DNA of 64,000 nt, taken from positions 124,001 to 188,000 of the forward strand of contig NZ_FNOK01000010.1 of NCBI RefSeq assembly GCF_900106995.1, read 5' to 3'. The notes beneath the pieces are model-generated. The model made no database searches. It was not told the DNA's origin and worked only from the letters and a program-made list of their open reading frames with translations. The translations under genes were made by a program, and so were the position numbers. Positions 16,690 to 27,400 of the stretch are shown here, piece after piece (the first letter of the stretch is position 1; every line of letters begins with the position of its first letter). Source of the DNA: Saccharopolyspora shandongensis. Lineage in GTDB: Bacteria > Actinomycetota > Actinomycetes > Mycobacteriales > Pseudonocardiaceae.

Positions 16690-17090
16690 TGCGGAAGCGG
16701 AGCCGTTCGGCTCCCGCCGGGACGCGGTGGATGGCCGATGAGCGAGACGGCAGCGGATCGCATTCCTGATCGACCGTTCTCGCGATCGGTGTTGCTGGAA
16801 AGGGATTCTCGCCCCCGCCGGGTGGAACCAGTGCTGGGGTGGAATCAGACCTCGTGCGCACCACCGATTTCCAAAGACCAGTCCTGAGAACTGCTTCGAG
16901 ATTGATTTCCGCAGAAATGCGGGCAGCGAAAACTCTCGACAGCGGAATCCCGGCATCATGAATGCCGAGTCGCCAGGTCGAGGTCGTCCGTGCGGCGAAT
17001 CTCGGCGAGGTGGGCGCAGTTCCGAATCCCGTACCGCAGGCGGTTGACGCCCAATGATTGAACAGACCCTGGTTCCGAAAGGGGCAGACC
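16690..17090. other. Intergenic region upstream of the M14 peptidase
   Basis: About 400 bp with no supportable gene. There is a small hairpin around 16952-16970 (CGGCAT, short loop, ATGCCG). The region lies between two plus-strand genes and probably contains a promoter for the peptidase-P450 transcript. Its base composition is less GC-biased than the flanking genes. Confidence 0.45.
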
Positions 17091-20000
17091 TTGTCGCGAA
17101 GCGCATCCCTGATCAGCGCGCTGATTCTGGGGCTGGCGGTCGCGGTTCCCGCGATCCCGGCGCAATCAGTGGAATCGTCGGCGGGTCAGGCGGTCGAGCT
17201 GTACGGACTCGATGCGCCGCGCGGCACCGGTGGAAAGCTCCGGGAACTCGGCTTGGACGTCATCCGGTCCGAAGCGGCGGGTGATGCGGAGCGCGTCGAG
17301 CTGACGGCGACGAGGTCCGACCTCGACGTGGTGGCGAACCTCGGCCTCGAAGCCGAACCTGTCCGGGATCCGCAGGGGCGGACGCAGGCCGTGGCGGCGG
17401 GAGCTCAGGCGGCGTCCGGCTACCAGGTCTGGCGGTCGTACTCGGAACCGGGGGGCATCGCCGATCAGCTCACCGAGATCGCTCAGCGCAACCCGGATCT
17501 CGTCAAACTCGTGAGCATCGGAAAATCCGTGCAGGGAAGGGACATCCTGGCGGTGAAGGTGACGGCGGGGGCCCGCGCCCTGCCGGACGGGAGCAGGCCG
17601 GCCGTCCTGTACTCGGCCACCCAGCACGCCCGCGAGTGGATTTCCACCGAGGTCGACATGCGGCTGCTGAAGCGCGTGGTCGGGGACCGGCAGGCGTTCG
17701 CCGAGCTGCTGAACAGCACAGAGCTGTGGTTCGTCCCGGTGATGAACCCCGACGGCTACGACTTCACTTTCACCGAGGGAAACCGGTTGTGGCGCAAGAA
17801 CCTGCGGGACAACGACGGCGACGGGAAGATCACCAACGCCGACGGCGTCGACCTCAACCGGAACTTCGCCACCAACTTCGGCTACGACGACGAGGGGTCG
17901 TCGCGGCCGCCCGGCAGCCAGCGGTACCGAGGCACCGGGCCGAACAGCGAGCCGGAGACCCGTGCGATGGACGGCTTGCTGAGCAGGATCAAGTTCAGGT
18001 TCCAGATCAACTACCACTCCTACGCCGGGATGCTGCTCCGCCCGGCGCGTTGGCAGATCGCCACCAAGACCGCCGATGACCCGGTCTACTCGGCGCTCGC
18101 CGGGGACTACGCCAACCCGGCGGTGCCGGGCTTCGATCCCGATGCCTCCACCGACACCAACAACGGTGAGACGGTCGACCACGCCCACGGCGCGTACGGC
18201 ACGATCGCCTGGACCGCGGAGCTCGAAGAGGGCTGCGACGGTTGTGGCTTCGTGTTCCCGGACGACGACCGCCTGGTGCAGGAGGAGTTCGAGAAGAACC
18301 TCCCCTTCGCGCTCGATCTCGCGAAGTCGGCCCCGGACCCGGCCAACCCCGTGAGCCACCTGGGAAACGAGGCACCCGACTTCGTCGTGGACGGCTTCGA
18401 CGTGAGCTACGGAACGGACCAGGAAGTCCAGGTCGATGCCAAGCGTGAACTCGGCCCGGTCCAACTCCACTACGAGATCAACAAGGGTCCGGACATCTCG
18501 GTGCCCACCGAGGAGTGGGCGGGCGGAGAGCGCTACGGCAAGGGCTACGACACGTACTTCCACCGGATGCGCGGAAAGGTGACCGGCGCGAAGCCCGGCG
18601 ACGAGGTGACGGTGTGGTTCATCGCGCAGAGCGGGCGGAGCGAGGAGTTCACCTACACCGTCGCCGATGACATCGGCGGCGACGTGCTCGTCCTGGCCGC
18701 GGAGGACGTCACCGGCACCGATCCGGACCAGCAGGGTGACAAGGCCAAGTACGCCGGCGATTATGTCGCGGCGCTGGAACGGGCCGGATACTCCGCCGAC
18801 GTCTACGACATGGACGCGCGTGGCCGGAACGCGCCGCACCCGCTCGGCGTGCTCAGCCATTACAAGGCGGTGATCTGGGAAACCGGCGACGACGTCGTCC
18901 CGCGCGACAAGGGGCAGCAACCCGGGACCATTTCGCGCGCCGGTGTGCGGACCGAGCTGGCGGTGCGGGACTACCTGAACGAGGGCGGAAAGCTGCTGCA
19001 CACCGGCAAGAACCCCTCGTACGCCCAGAACAACGACGGTGCGTTCACCTACCAACCGCATCCTGAACTCGGTGAGTGCGTCGCACCGGACGAGCCGCAG
19101 TGCATCCCGGTGTTCAACGACTTCCAGCAGTACTACCTGGGCGCCTACCTCTTCTTCGACAACGGCGGCACCGACCCGGGCAAGGCGAAGCCCTACGCCC
19201 TCGCGGGGCGCGGTGGCGGGTTCGACGGCTTCGCGGCCACCCTTCGGCCCAGCCACACCGCCGCCTACCTGGCCACATCGCAGTTCCTGCCGCCCGAGCA
19301 GTTCCCGCAGTTCGCCGGCTCCGCGCAGCTCGGATGGGACGGTCCGGGACCGACGGATCCGCACTCCGGCACGTCGCAGGTGTACAGCGGCCCCACCGAC
19401 GGCGCCTGGACGCGGTTGACCAGGACCATCGACCTGACCGGCAAGTCGTCCGGGGAACTGTCGTTCTGGGTGTCGATGAAAACCGAGGCGGATTTCGACT
19501 ACTTCGCCGTCGAAGCGCGCACGGTCGGCCAGGACGATTGGACGACGCTGCCGGACAAGGGCGGGCACACCGTCCAGTCGACCGGCGGAAGCTGCCCGGG
19601 CGGCTGGCGGTCGATCCACCCGTTCGTCCAGCACTACCAGGGAGCGAACTGCGAGCCGACCGGCTCGTCGGGGGCCTGGCACGCGGCGACCGGTGACTCC
19701 GGCGGCTGGCAGGAGTGGAAGCTCGACCTGAGCGCCTACGCGGGCAAGCAGGTGGAGATCTCGCTGTCCAGCATCGGCGACGACGGCATTCCGGTGGCGG
19801 GCGTCTTCCTCGATGACGTCCGGGTCACCCTCGACGGGACGACCGCAGCGGAGACGTCGTTCGAGGACGGACTCGGTGGCTGGACCATCGGCGGCCCGCC
19901 GGCGGGCAGCCCGCCGATGGTGAACAACTGGGAACGCCGCGACCGCGGAATCACCGCGGGTGCCGGGATCACCACCGAGGACACCGTCTACATCGGATTC

Positions 20001-20099
20001 GGAGCAGAAAGCCTGACCACCCCGCAGATGCGCGCCGACCTGGTGCGGCGGTCGATGGCGCACCTGTTGGGCGGCACCCAGCGGCAGTGGCCGAACTGA
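17091..20099 (+). CDS. Secreted M14 zinc carboxypeptidase with C-terminal domains
   Basis: The product is about 1002 aa. The TTG start at 17091 (GAAAGGGG about 6 bases upstream) gives an ideal signal peptide: MSRSASL, hydrophobic ILGLAVAVPAI, then AQS. The peptidase domain (about 105-410) shows the zinc motif in QHAREWIS (HxxE), the third ligand in NYHSYAGM, and the catalytic Glu in TAELEEG. The rest holds beta-rich regions including a domain near 775-950 like those of immune-inhibitor-A and carboxypeptidase-T-type enzymes. It removes C-terminal residues outside the cell. It sits 14 bp upstream of a P450 gene, which ties it to the cluster and suggests extracellular maturation, nutrient release or inactivation of the product. 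Confidence 0.85.
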   Translation: MSRSASLISALILGLAVAVPAIPAQSVESSAGQAVELYGLDAPRGTGGKLRELGLDVIRSEAAGDAERVELTATRSDLDVVANLGLEAEPVRDPQGRTQAVAAGAQAASGYQVWRSYSEPGGIADQLTEIAQRNPDLVKLVSIGKSVQGRDILAVKVTAGARALPDGSRPAVLYSATQHAREWISTEVDMRLLKRVVGDRQAFAELLNSTELWFVPVMNPDGYDFTFTEGNRLWRKNLRDNDGDGKITNADGVDLNRNFATNFGYDDEGSSRPPGSQRYRGTGPNSEPETRAMDGLLSRIKFRFQINYHSYAGMLLRPARWQIATKTADDPVYSALAGDYANPAVPGFDPDASTDTNNGETVDHAHGAYGTIAWTAELEEGCDGCGFVFPDDDRLVQEEFEKNLPFALDLAKSAPDPANPVSHLGNEAPDFVVDGFDVSYGTDQEVQVDAKRELGPVQLHYEINKGPDISVPTEEWAGGERYGKGYDTYFHRMRGKVTGAKPGDEVTVWFIAQSGRSEEFTYTVADDIGGDVLVLAAEDVTGTDPDQQGDKAKYAGDYVAALERAGYSADVYDMDARGRNAPHPLGVLSHYKAVIWETGDDVVPRDKGQQPGTISRAGVRTELAVRDYLNEGGKLLHTGKNPSYAQNNDGAFTYQPHPELGECVAPDEPQCIPVFNDFQQYYLGAYLFFDNGGTDPGKAKPYALAGRGGGFDGFAATLRPSHTAAYLATSQFLPPEQFPQFAGSAQLGWDGPGPTDPHSGTSQVYSGPTDGAWTRLTRTIDLTGKSSGELSFWVSMKTEADFDYFAVEARTVGQDDWTTLPDKGGHTVQSTGGSCPGGWRSIHPFVQHYQGANCEPTGSSGAWHAATGDSGGWQEWKLDLSAYAGKQVEISLSSIGDDGIPVAGVFLDDVRVTLDGTTAAETSFEDGLGGWTIGGPPAGSPPMVNNWERRDRGITAGAGITTEDTVYIGFGAESLTTPQMRADLVRRSMAHLLGGTQRQWPN

Positions 20100-20113
20100 A
20101 AGGGACAGCGATA

Positions 20114-21313
20114 GTGACCACCCGAACGGCAGAATGGACGAATCCTCCTGCTGAGCAGGATGAACTCCTCACCTGGTTCCGCGACATGTGCGAGCGCGAT
20201 CCCGTCCAGCGCGCCCCGCAGAGCGGTGAATGGCACGTGTTCGGATACGCCGAAGCGGTGGAGGTGCTGTCCAACCACGTCGATTTCTCGAATTCCGTGA
20301 CGGACGTGCCGGAGAGCTCCGCGCTGAAGCTCTTCGGCACCGGCAACCTCTCGTGGATGGACCCGCCGCGACACCGGCAACTGCGCGCGCTCGTCAACCA
20401 GGTGTTCACGCCGCGGTTCGTCAACGAGTTGGCGCCGACGATCAACGCCGTCGCGACGAAGTTCCTGGCAGAACTCCGGGCGAAGAACTCGGTCCCGTTC
20501 GTGGACGCCTACGTGTTCCCCGTGATGTCGACCGTGATCGCTGAAATGGTGGGGATTCCGAGCGGTGAGCGCAAGCTGTTCGGGCACTGGTTGCGGGTGC
20601 TGCTGTCCATCACCGCACCGTCCGAGGAGGAGAACAAGGTGGCGATCTTCGCCACCTTGACCCGGGAGATGAACCGGGTCCTCCACGAGCAGATCGAAGA
20701 CCGGCGTCCGAATCCCCGCAACGACCTCCTCACGAAGCTGGTCGAGTCCGAAATAGACGGTGCGGCTCCGACGGACGACGAGATCGCCGGCCTCACCGCG
20801 CTGTTGCTCGCCACCGGCGAAGGCGGTGGTACCCAGACGCTGGCCAACGCGATCATCTGCTTGGACCAGCACCCGGCGGCCGCGGATCGGCTGCGCGCCG
20901 ACTCCAGCCTGCTCGACAACGCGATCGAGGAGACCATGCGGTACCGCAGCCAGGCGACGCGAATCGCCCGGCTGACCACCAAGCCGGTCACCGTCGGGCG
21001 GCACGAAATCCCTGCGGGGCAGAAGGTTTCGGTGTGGCTCACCGCCGCCAACCGCGATCCGCGGCAGTTCTCGGATCCCGACACCTTCGACATCGAACGC
21101 TCGCCGAACCCGCATCTCGCGCTGGGCAACGGAATCCACTACTGCCTGGGGGCCTCCCTGGCCCGCCTGGAAGTCAAGATCGCGCTCGAACATTTCCTTC
21201 GTGCGACCAAGGAGTTCTCGATAGACTACGCGAAGAGCCAGATTCTGGATCCCCGCTTGATCTGCGGCGCGAAGGAGATCGCGCTGAAGGTGGTCTGGGC
21301 GGATCAGGGGTGA
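20114..21313 (+). CDS. Cytochrome P450
   Basis: This is a P450 of about 399 aa. The I-helix reads LLATGEGGGTQTLAN, the ExxR motif is in EETMRYRS, and the haem loop is HLALGNGIHYCLGASLAR. GTG 20114 with AAGGGA upstream is a better start than the ORF limit, which would overlap the M14 gene. The Thr-containing I-helix is unusual in having three consecutive glycines before the Thr. It differs in sequence from the three-P450 group at 44-48 kb, so it probably has a separate substrate. It directly precedes the first NRPS gene (179-bp gap). Confidence 0.9.
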   Translation: MTTRTAEWTNPPAEQDELLTWFRDMCERDPVQRAPQSGEWHVFGYAEAVEVLSNHVDFSNSVTDVPESSALKLFGTGNLSWMDPPRHRQLRALVNQVFTPRFVNELAPTINAVATKFLAELRAKNSVPFVDAYVFPVMSTVIAEMVGIPSGERKLFGHWLRVLLSITAPSEEENKVAIFATLTREMNRVLHEQIEDRRPNPRNDLLTKLVESEIDGAAPTDDEIAGLTALLLATGEGGGTQTLANAIICLDQHPAAADRLRADSSLLDNAIEETMRYRSQATRIARLTTKPVTVGRHEIPAGQKVSVWLTAANRDPRQFSDPDTFDIERSPNPHLALGNGIHYCLGASLARLEVKIALEHFLRATKEFSIDYAKSQILDPRLICGAKEIALKVVWADQG

Positions 21314-21492
21314 ATTCCAACAGTTCCAACAGTTCCGACGGTGCGGTGTCGTCCGGGTGATCGAGGCGGAAACGGGAAACCTGCCTGTTCACGGCGCGAA
21401 CTCCGGCGCGCGGCGGTGGGTGTGGCAGGGCAGGGGCATCGCGCGGACGCCCGCGGCGAGCCCTCAATCGGAGTCGGAAGGCAGGACAGGAC

Positions 21493-24400
21493 ATGTTCGG
21501 TGACCTCTACGCCCGGCTGCGGGCACACGCCGACGAAGACCCGTCTCGCGTCGCGCTGACGTTCGTCCCCGCGTACCTGGATGACGGGCGCGTTCAGCTG
21601 ACCTACGGCGAGCTCGTCGAGCGATCCCGGCAGCTGGCCGAGGTGCTCGCCGGCCGGCTCCAGCCCGGGGAGCGCGCGCTGCTCCTCTTCCCGACCGCGC
21701 CCGAGTTCGCCGTGTCGTTCCTGGGCTGCCTGGCAGCGGGTGTGATCGCGGTTCCGGTGCCGATTCCGGTGGACGAGTCCGCGCAGCGGCGGGTGCTGAA
21801 GGTGGCGGAGGATTGCCAGGTCTCCGCGATCGTCTCGATGTCCTTGGTGCACGATCTAGCGGCTGCCGGTACACCGGAGATCCGGCAGTTGTGCGACTCC
21901 TACGACTGGATCCTGGCCGACGCCGTCGGTGAAGCCGCCGACGGGGCGCGGCGATCCCGTCGTCTTCCGGCGATTTCCGCTGAGGACACCGCGTTCCTGC
22001 AGTACACGTCGGGCTCGACCAGGTCGCCGCGCGGCGTGGTGGTGTCGCACGGTGGCCTGATGTGCAACGAGGCGGCGATCAGGGAATCCTTCGGAGTCAC
22101 CCGGGACTCCACGATCGTGAGCTGGTTGCCGCTGCACCACGACATGGGACTGATCGGCGGCCTGTTGCAGCCGCTGTACACCGGCGCGCGCGGTGTCATC
22201 CTCGATCCGTCGTCGTTCGTGCGCCGACCGGCGAGCTGGCTGGAAGCGATTTCCGCGGAGAACGCGGACATCAGCGGTGGCCCCAACTTCGCCTACGACC
22301 TGTGCACCCGCAAGGTCGACCCGGCGGAGATGGCCGGCTTGGACCTGTCGAGCTGGCGAGTCGCGTTCAACGGGGCGGCCCAGGTGTTCCCCCGCACGAT
22401 GCGATCGTTCAGCGAGAAGTTCCGCGACGCCGGATTCCGGCCGGAGTCGCACAAACCGTGTTACGGGCTGGCCGAAGCGACCCTTCTCGTGACCAGCACC
22501 GAGACGTCGGAACCGAGCAGGAGCAGGCACTTCTCCGTCGATTCGCTGGAGTCCGGCGTCGCCAGGGAAGCCGGCGCGGCCGAAACCGGCGTTCGCGAAC
22601 TCGTCTCCTACCCGTTGCCGTCGCACGCCGTGGTGAGCGTGGTCGACCCTGCCACGCTCCAGCCGGTCGACGACGGCCACATGGGTGAGATCTTGGTGGC
22701 GGGCGGCAGCAACGGCGCCGGTTACTGGGGCGATCCGGACGGCACCGCCGCGACCTTCGGCGCGGTCGTGGCGGGCGAGGACGCTGGGCCGTTCGTGCGG
22801 ACCGGCGATCTCGGATTCGTCCACGGCGGCGAGCTCTACATCGAGGGCCGGAGCAAGGACCTCATCGTGCACCGCGGCCGCAACCTGCACCCCGAGGACC
22901 TGGAAGCCGACATATCGTCGTGCGACCGGAACGTGCGACCGGGCTGCGGTGCGGTCTTCGGCGTGCGCCACGACGGGGACGAAGCCGTGGTCGTGTGTCA
23001 GGAGGTCCGCGAGCACACGCCGTCGGAACGCTATCCCGAGATCGTGGAGCAGATCCGCGCGACCCTCACGCGGATCCACGGCGTTGCGGCGCGCACGGTC
23101 GTCCTGGTCCCGCCGCGAACCGTCACCAAGACTTCGAGCGGGAAGGTCCAGCGGCACGCGGCGAAGCAGCGGTTCCTCGCCGATGAGCTGCCCGCGCTGT
23201 TCTCGGACACGCTCGCCCCGGCGGCGCAGAGCCAGACGGACCTGGCCGTCCGGCTGGCGGCGGGCGAGCGCCCGTTCGCCGAGGCCGACGTCCCCGCCAG
23301 GGTCGAGATGCTGACCCGAGCGCTCTGCGAGCACCTGCACGAGGTCCTGCGCCTGCCTGCCGAGCCGCGGGGCGACGAGTCGTTGGCTTCCCTGGGCGCG
23401 GACTCGATGATGGCGGTCCAGTTGCAGTACGCGGTCGAGGAAGCCCTCGGAGTCGTGTTGCTCCCGAGCCTGACGCTGCGAGCGGAGTCGATCGCCGATC
23501 TGGCGAGGGCGGCCGTCGGCTCCCGCGTTCCGGCCGCGACGACGGTTTCACCGCCGTCTGACGACGGCGCGGAGTACGAGCTGAACGCGGCGCAGCGTGC
23601 GCTTTGGTTCCTGCACAGGGCGTTTCCCGACAGCAGCGACTACAACGTCACCCGAGCCTTCCGCATCACCGGAGAGCTGGACGTGGCGGCGCTCTCCGAC
23701 GCGCTCGACGCCGTTGTCCGGTGCCATCCCAGCCTGCGACTCGCGGTGGTGCCCGTCGACGGCGAACCCCGGGGAATCGTTCGGCGGCGGAACATCCGAG
23801 CGGACGTCGTCGACGCCCGGTCTTGGAGCGACGACGAGGCGTCGGAATGGTATCGAGAGTTCGCCACGAAGCCGTTCGAACTCGAAAACGGCCCGTTGCT
23901 GCGCGCCGCGGTGCTGCGCCGGTCCGGGGACTGGCTCCTGGTGCTTTCGCTGCACCACATCGTGTGCGATGTGTCGTCCCTGTCCATCATCGTCGAGCAG
24001 CTCGCCCAGGCGTACGCGGACGGCATCGCACCCTCCATTGTGGAGGGCGTTGCGTCACCCGCAGCACGGGAACGCGCGGTCCTCGACGAGCGGGGTGACG
24101 AGCTCGAAGTTCATTGGCGGGAGGAACTCGCGGGCGAGTTGCCGAAGCTCTCGCTTCCCCGCGCGGAGCCAGGTGAACCGGGCGAACGCGGCACGGGCGC
24201 GTCCGTTTCCTTCGAAGCGGACGCGGAACTGACCTCGTCGCTGGCGCGGTTCGCCCGGGAGTCGGGGCTGACCCTGCACAACGTCCTGCTCGCGGCCTTC
24301 CAGGTCCTGCTGCACCGCCTCACCGGCCAGCCCGACGTCCTGGTCGGGGTGCCCACGGCGGGTCGGGGGGACCGCCGGCTCGCGTCCTGGGTCGGTTACC

Positions 24401-27400
24401 TGGTCAACGTCGTGCCGGTCCGTTCGTCGTTCGCCCCGGCCCTCGGGTTCGACGAGTTCGCCCGGCGGACGCAGCGGCGGGTCCTCGACGCCCTGGACCA
24501 CCGAGACCTGCCGTTGTCGCACATCACGAGGCTGGTGAACCCGGATCGCGAGAACGCGGCCGCGACGATCTTCCAGGCGATGTTCACGTACTACACGACC
24601 GCGTTGCCGGGCGGTGGATCCGCGGCCGCGGTCGTCATGGGCGATCCGGACGCGACCCTGTCCATGGGCGAGTGCGGCCTGCACAGCCACCCGGCCCCGG
24701 ATTACACGACGCAGTCCGATGTGGGCCTCAACGTCGCGGTCCGGCACGACACCCTCGGCTTCCACCTCCAGTACGACCCGGAGCGGGTCACGCGTGGGCA
24801 GGTGGACCAGATCGTGGCGACGTTCCGCACGCTGCTCGCGGCGATCGGCGAACGGCCCCGGGACGCGGTGGACGAGCTCGCGCTGCTGACCTCTGACGAG
24901 GTCGACGCGCTCCTGGCGGCGAGCATCGGGCCGGAGGTCGCGCGTCCGGACAACTACCTGGATTCGTTCGAGCAGTGGGCCGACCGGTGCCCAGACGCCC
25001 TGGCCGCCGACGACGGGGCGGTGCGGCTGACCTACGCCGAACTGGACGAGCGCGCGAACCACGTGGCGGCACGCCTGCGCGAGCAGGGCGTCGGTGTCGA
25101 CGCCAACGTCGTGGTGTGCGCAGAGCGATCGGTCGACTACCTCGTTGCGCTGGTCGGGATCCACAAGGCGGACGGGTGCTACGTGCCGATCAGTCCTCGC
25201 GAGGCGCCTCGGCGGGCGGCCGCGATGGTGGCCGCCACCGCTCCGGCCGCCGCCATCGCCAGCACGGCGGGCCGTGCGCTGCTGGCGGGTGCGCTCGACG
25301 CTTCGGGCAGGACCGACGCGCCGGACACGCTCGATCTCGCGGAACTGGCGGCCGGGAGGAGCGGGCAGCGACCGCCGCGAGCCTGCCCGGACCACGGCGC
25401 TTCGACGATCATCCACACCTCCGGCTCGACGGGAATCCCGAAAGCGGCCGTGTCGACCAACTACGGCGTCACCAACCACATGTGGCAGATGGTCGAGCAC
25501 TTCGGCCTCGGCCCCGACGACTGCGTCGCGCAGACGGCGCCCGTGTCCTTCGACATCTCCGTCTGGCAGCTGCTGACGCCGCTGATGATCGGGGCGCGGG
25601 TCCGGATCGTTCCGGAGCCCGCTTCGCAATCGCCGGCCGGACTCCTCCGCGCGACGGTGGAGGGCGGGGTGACCATGCTCGAACTGGTCCCGTCCAACAT
25701 CGTCGCACTGCTCGACGCGGGTCTCGCCGCTTCGCCCGGCGCGCTGCGCGTCATGCTGTCCACCGGAGAGGCGCTCACCGGCGACGTCCTCCGGCGATGG
25801 GTCCGGGAACTGCCGGAAATCCCGATGCACAACGCATACGGGCCCGCCGAGTGCACCGACGACGTCACGGCCGGCCTGTGCGCGGCCGGGCCGGACGCGC
25901 CGATGACCGTATCGGTCGGCCGACCGCTGGCGAACACGGCGGTGCTCATCCTGGACGACAACATGGTCCCGGTGCCCGCGGGCGTGGTCGGCGTGCTGCA
26001 CGTCGGCGGGGGCGCGGTCGGGCGCGGGTACCGAGGAAATCCCCGGCGCACGGCGGAGATGTTCGTCCCCGACCCGTTCTCGGCGGTGCCGGGCGGGCGG
26101 CTCTACCGCACCGGTGATCTCGCCCGGGCCACGGCCGACGGCGACATCGAGTTCCTCGGTCGTGCCGATACCCAGATCAAGATCCGCGGTCAGCGGATCG
26201 AGGCCGGTGAGGTGGAAGCGGCGTTGCGCGACTGCGAGGGCGTGGTCGAGGCCGCCGTGAAGGTCCACCACGGGTCGACCGGTGCTTCCTTGGTGGGCTA
26301 CGTCGGCACGGGCGCGGAAGGCGACGGCGAGCCGCGAGTGCTGGCGCCCGGCGAGGACGAGCGCCTCCGGCAGGCGCTCGCGGAGATGCTGCCCCGGCAC
26401 ATGATTCCCACGATCTTCGTGCAGGTCCCGCGGCTGCCCCGGTCCAAGAACGGCAAGGTCGACTACCCGGCGCTGCAATTCAGCGGCCCGCCCCGGGGCG
26501 ACGACGACGAGCTCGGCGACATCGACGACCCGCTGTCGGCGGCGGTCCGGTCGATCTGGGCCACGCTGCTGGAGCGGGACGTGGTGGCGTGGCAGGACAG
26601 CTTCTTCCAACTCGGCGGGCATTCCCTGCTGGCCCTCACCATGATCGACCGGGTCGCCCAGACCCTCGACGTCGAGCTCGCGGTCGACGCGGTGTTCGCC
26701 CATCCGCGGCTGCGCGATTTCGTGACTGCCGTTCGGCGCGCGGATCCGGCGTCGCCGGGCGGCCGGCGAGTCGGCGTCGCACCTGCCGGCGCTCGGTTCC
26801 CGGCGCTTGCGAGCGCCGCCCAGCAGCGGTTCTGGTTCCTGCACGAAATGGATCCCGGGCAGCCCACCTACAACATGCCCGGCGTGCTGTGGATGCGCGG
26901 CGTGCTGGACGAGGACGCGCTGGACGCTGCCCTCCACGAGGTGCTGGCACGGCACCCGGTGCTGCTCGCGCGGTTCTCGGCGGAGGACGGGCCCCTGACG
27001 TGGACGCCCGGCTCGGCCGACGATTTCATGCTGGCCAGGCGCGATCTGCGCGGGCCGGTGGCGGAGTTCGGCGACGAGGTGTTCGACCGAATGGTGACCG
27101 ACGACGCGAACGAGGTCGTGGACCTGCGGCGCGAGATCCCATTCCGGGCGCTGCTGGCCCGGCTCAGGCAGAAGGAATGGGCCCTGTGCGTCACGATCGA
27201 CCACATCGCCTGCGACGGCTGGTCGTTGTCAGTGTTCCTGTCGGATCTGGCGGAGGGCTACAACCGGCGTGTTCGCGGGACGTCGTCGGCGGCACCCGAG
27301 ATCGAGTACGGCTTCGCCGACTACTGCCACGAGGAGCAGGCGTGGCGGGAGAACCGTGACCGCGACTCGGTCGCGGCGCTGTGGCGCGGCGTCGCCGACG

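Noticed and set aside
17166-20063. Very long minus-strand open frame (about 965 codons) opposite the M14 peptidase gene
   Set aside because: It is a mirror of the peptidase frame in high-GC DNA. It has no family motifs, no ribosome binding site, and repetitive Val/Arg/Gly composition typical of antisense frames.
24055-27204. Minus-strand open frame of about 1050 codons opposite NRPS 1
   Set aside because: It lies opposite well-conserved C, A and T domains and has no recognisable protein features.
27190-27225. Second C domain of NRPS 1 as inactive because of DHIACDGWS
   Set aside because: Only the first His of HHxxxDG is changed to Asp. The second His, which is the one needed for catalysis, and the DG pair are kept, so it is probably active.
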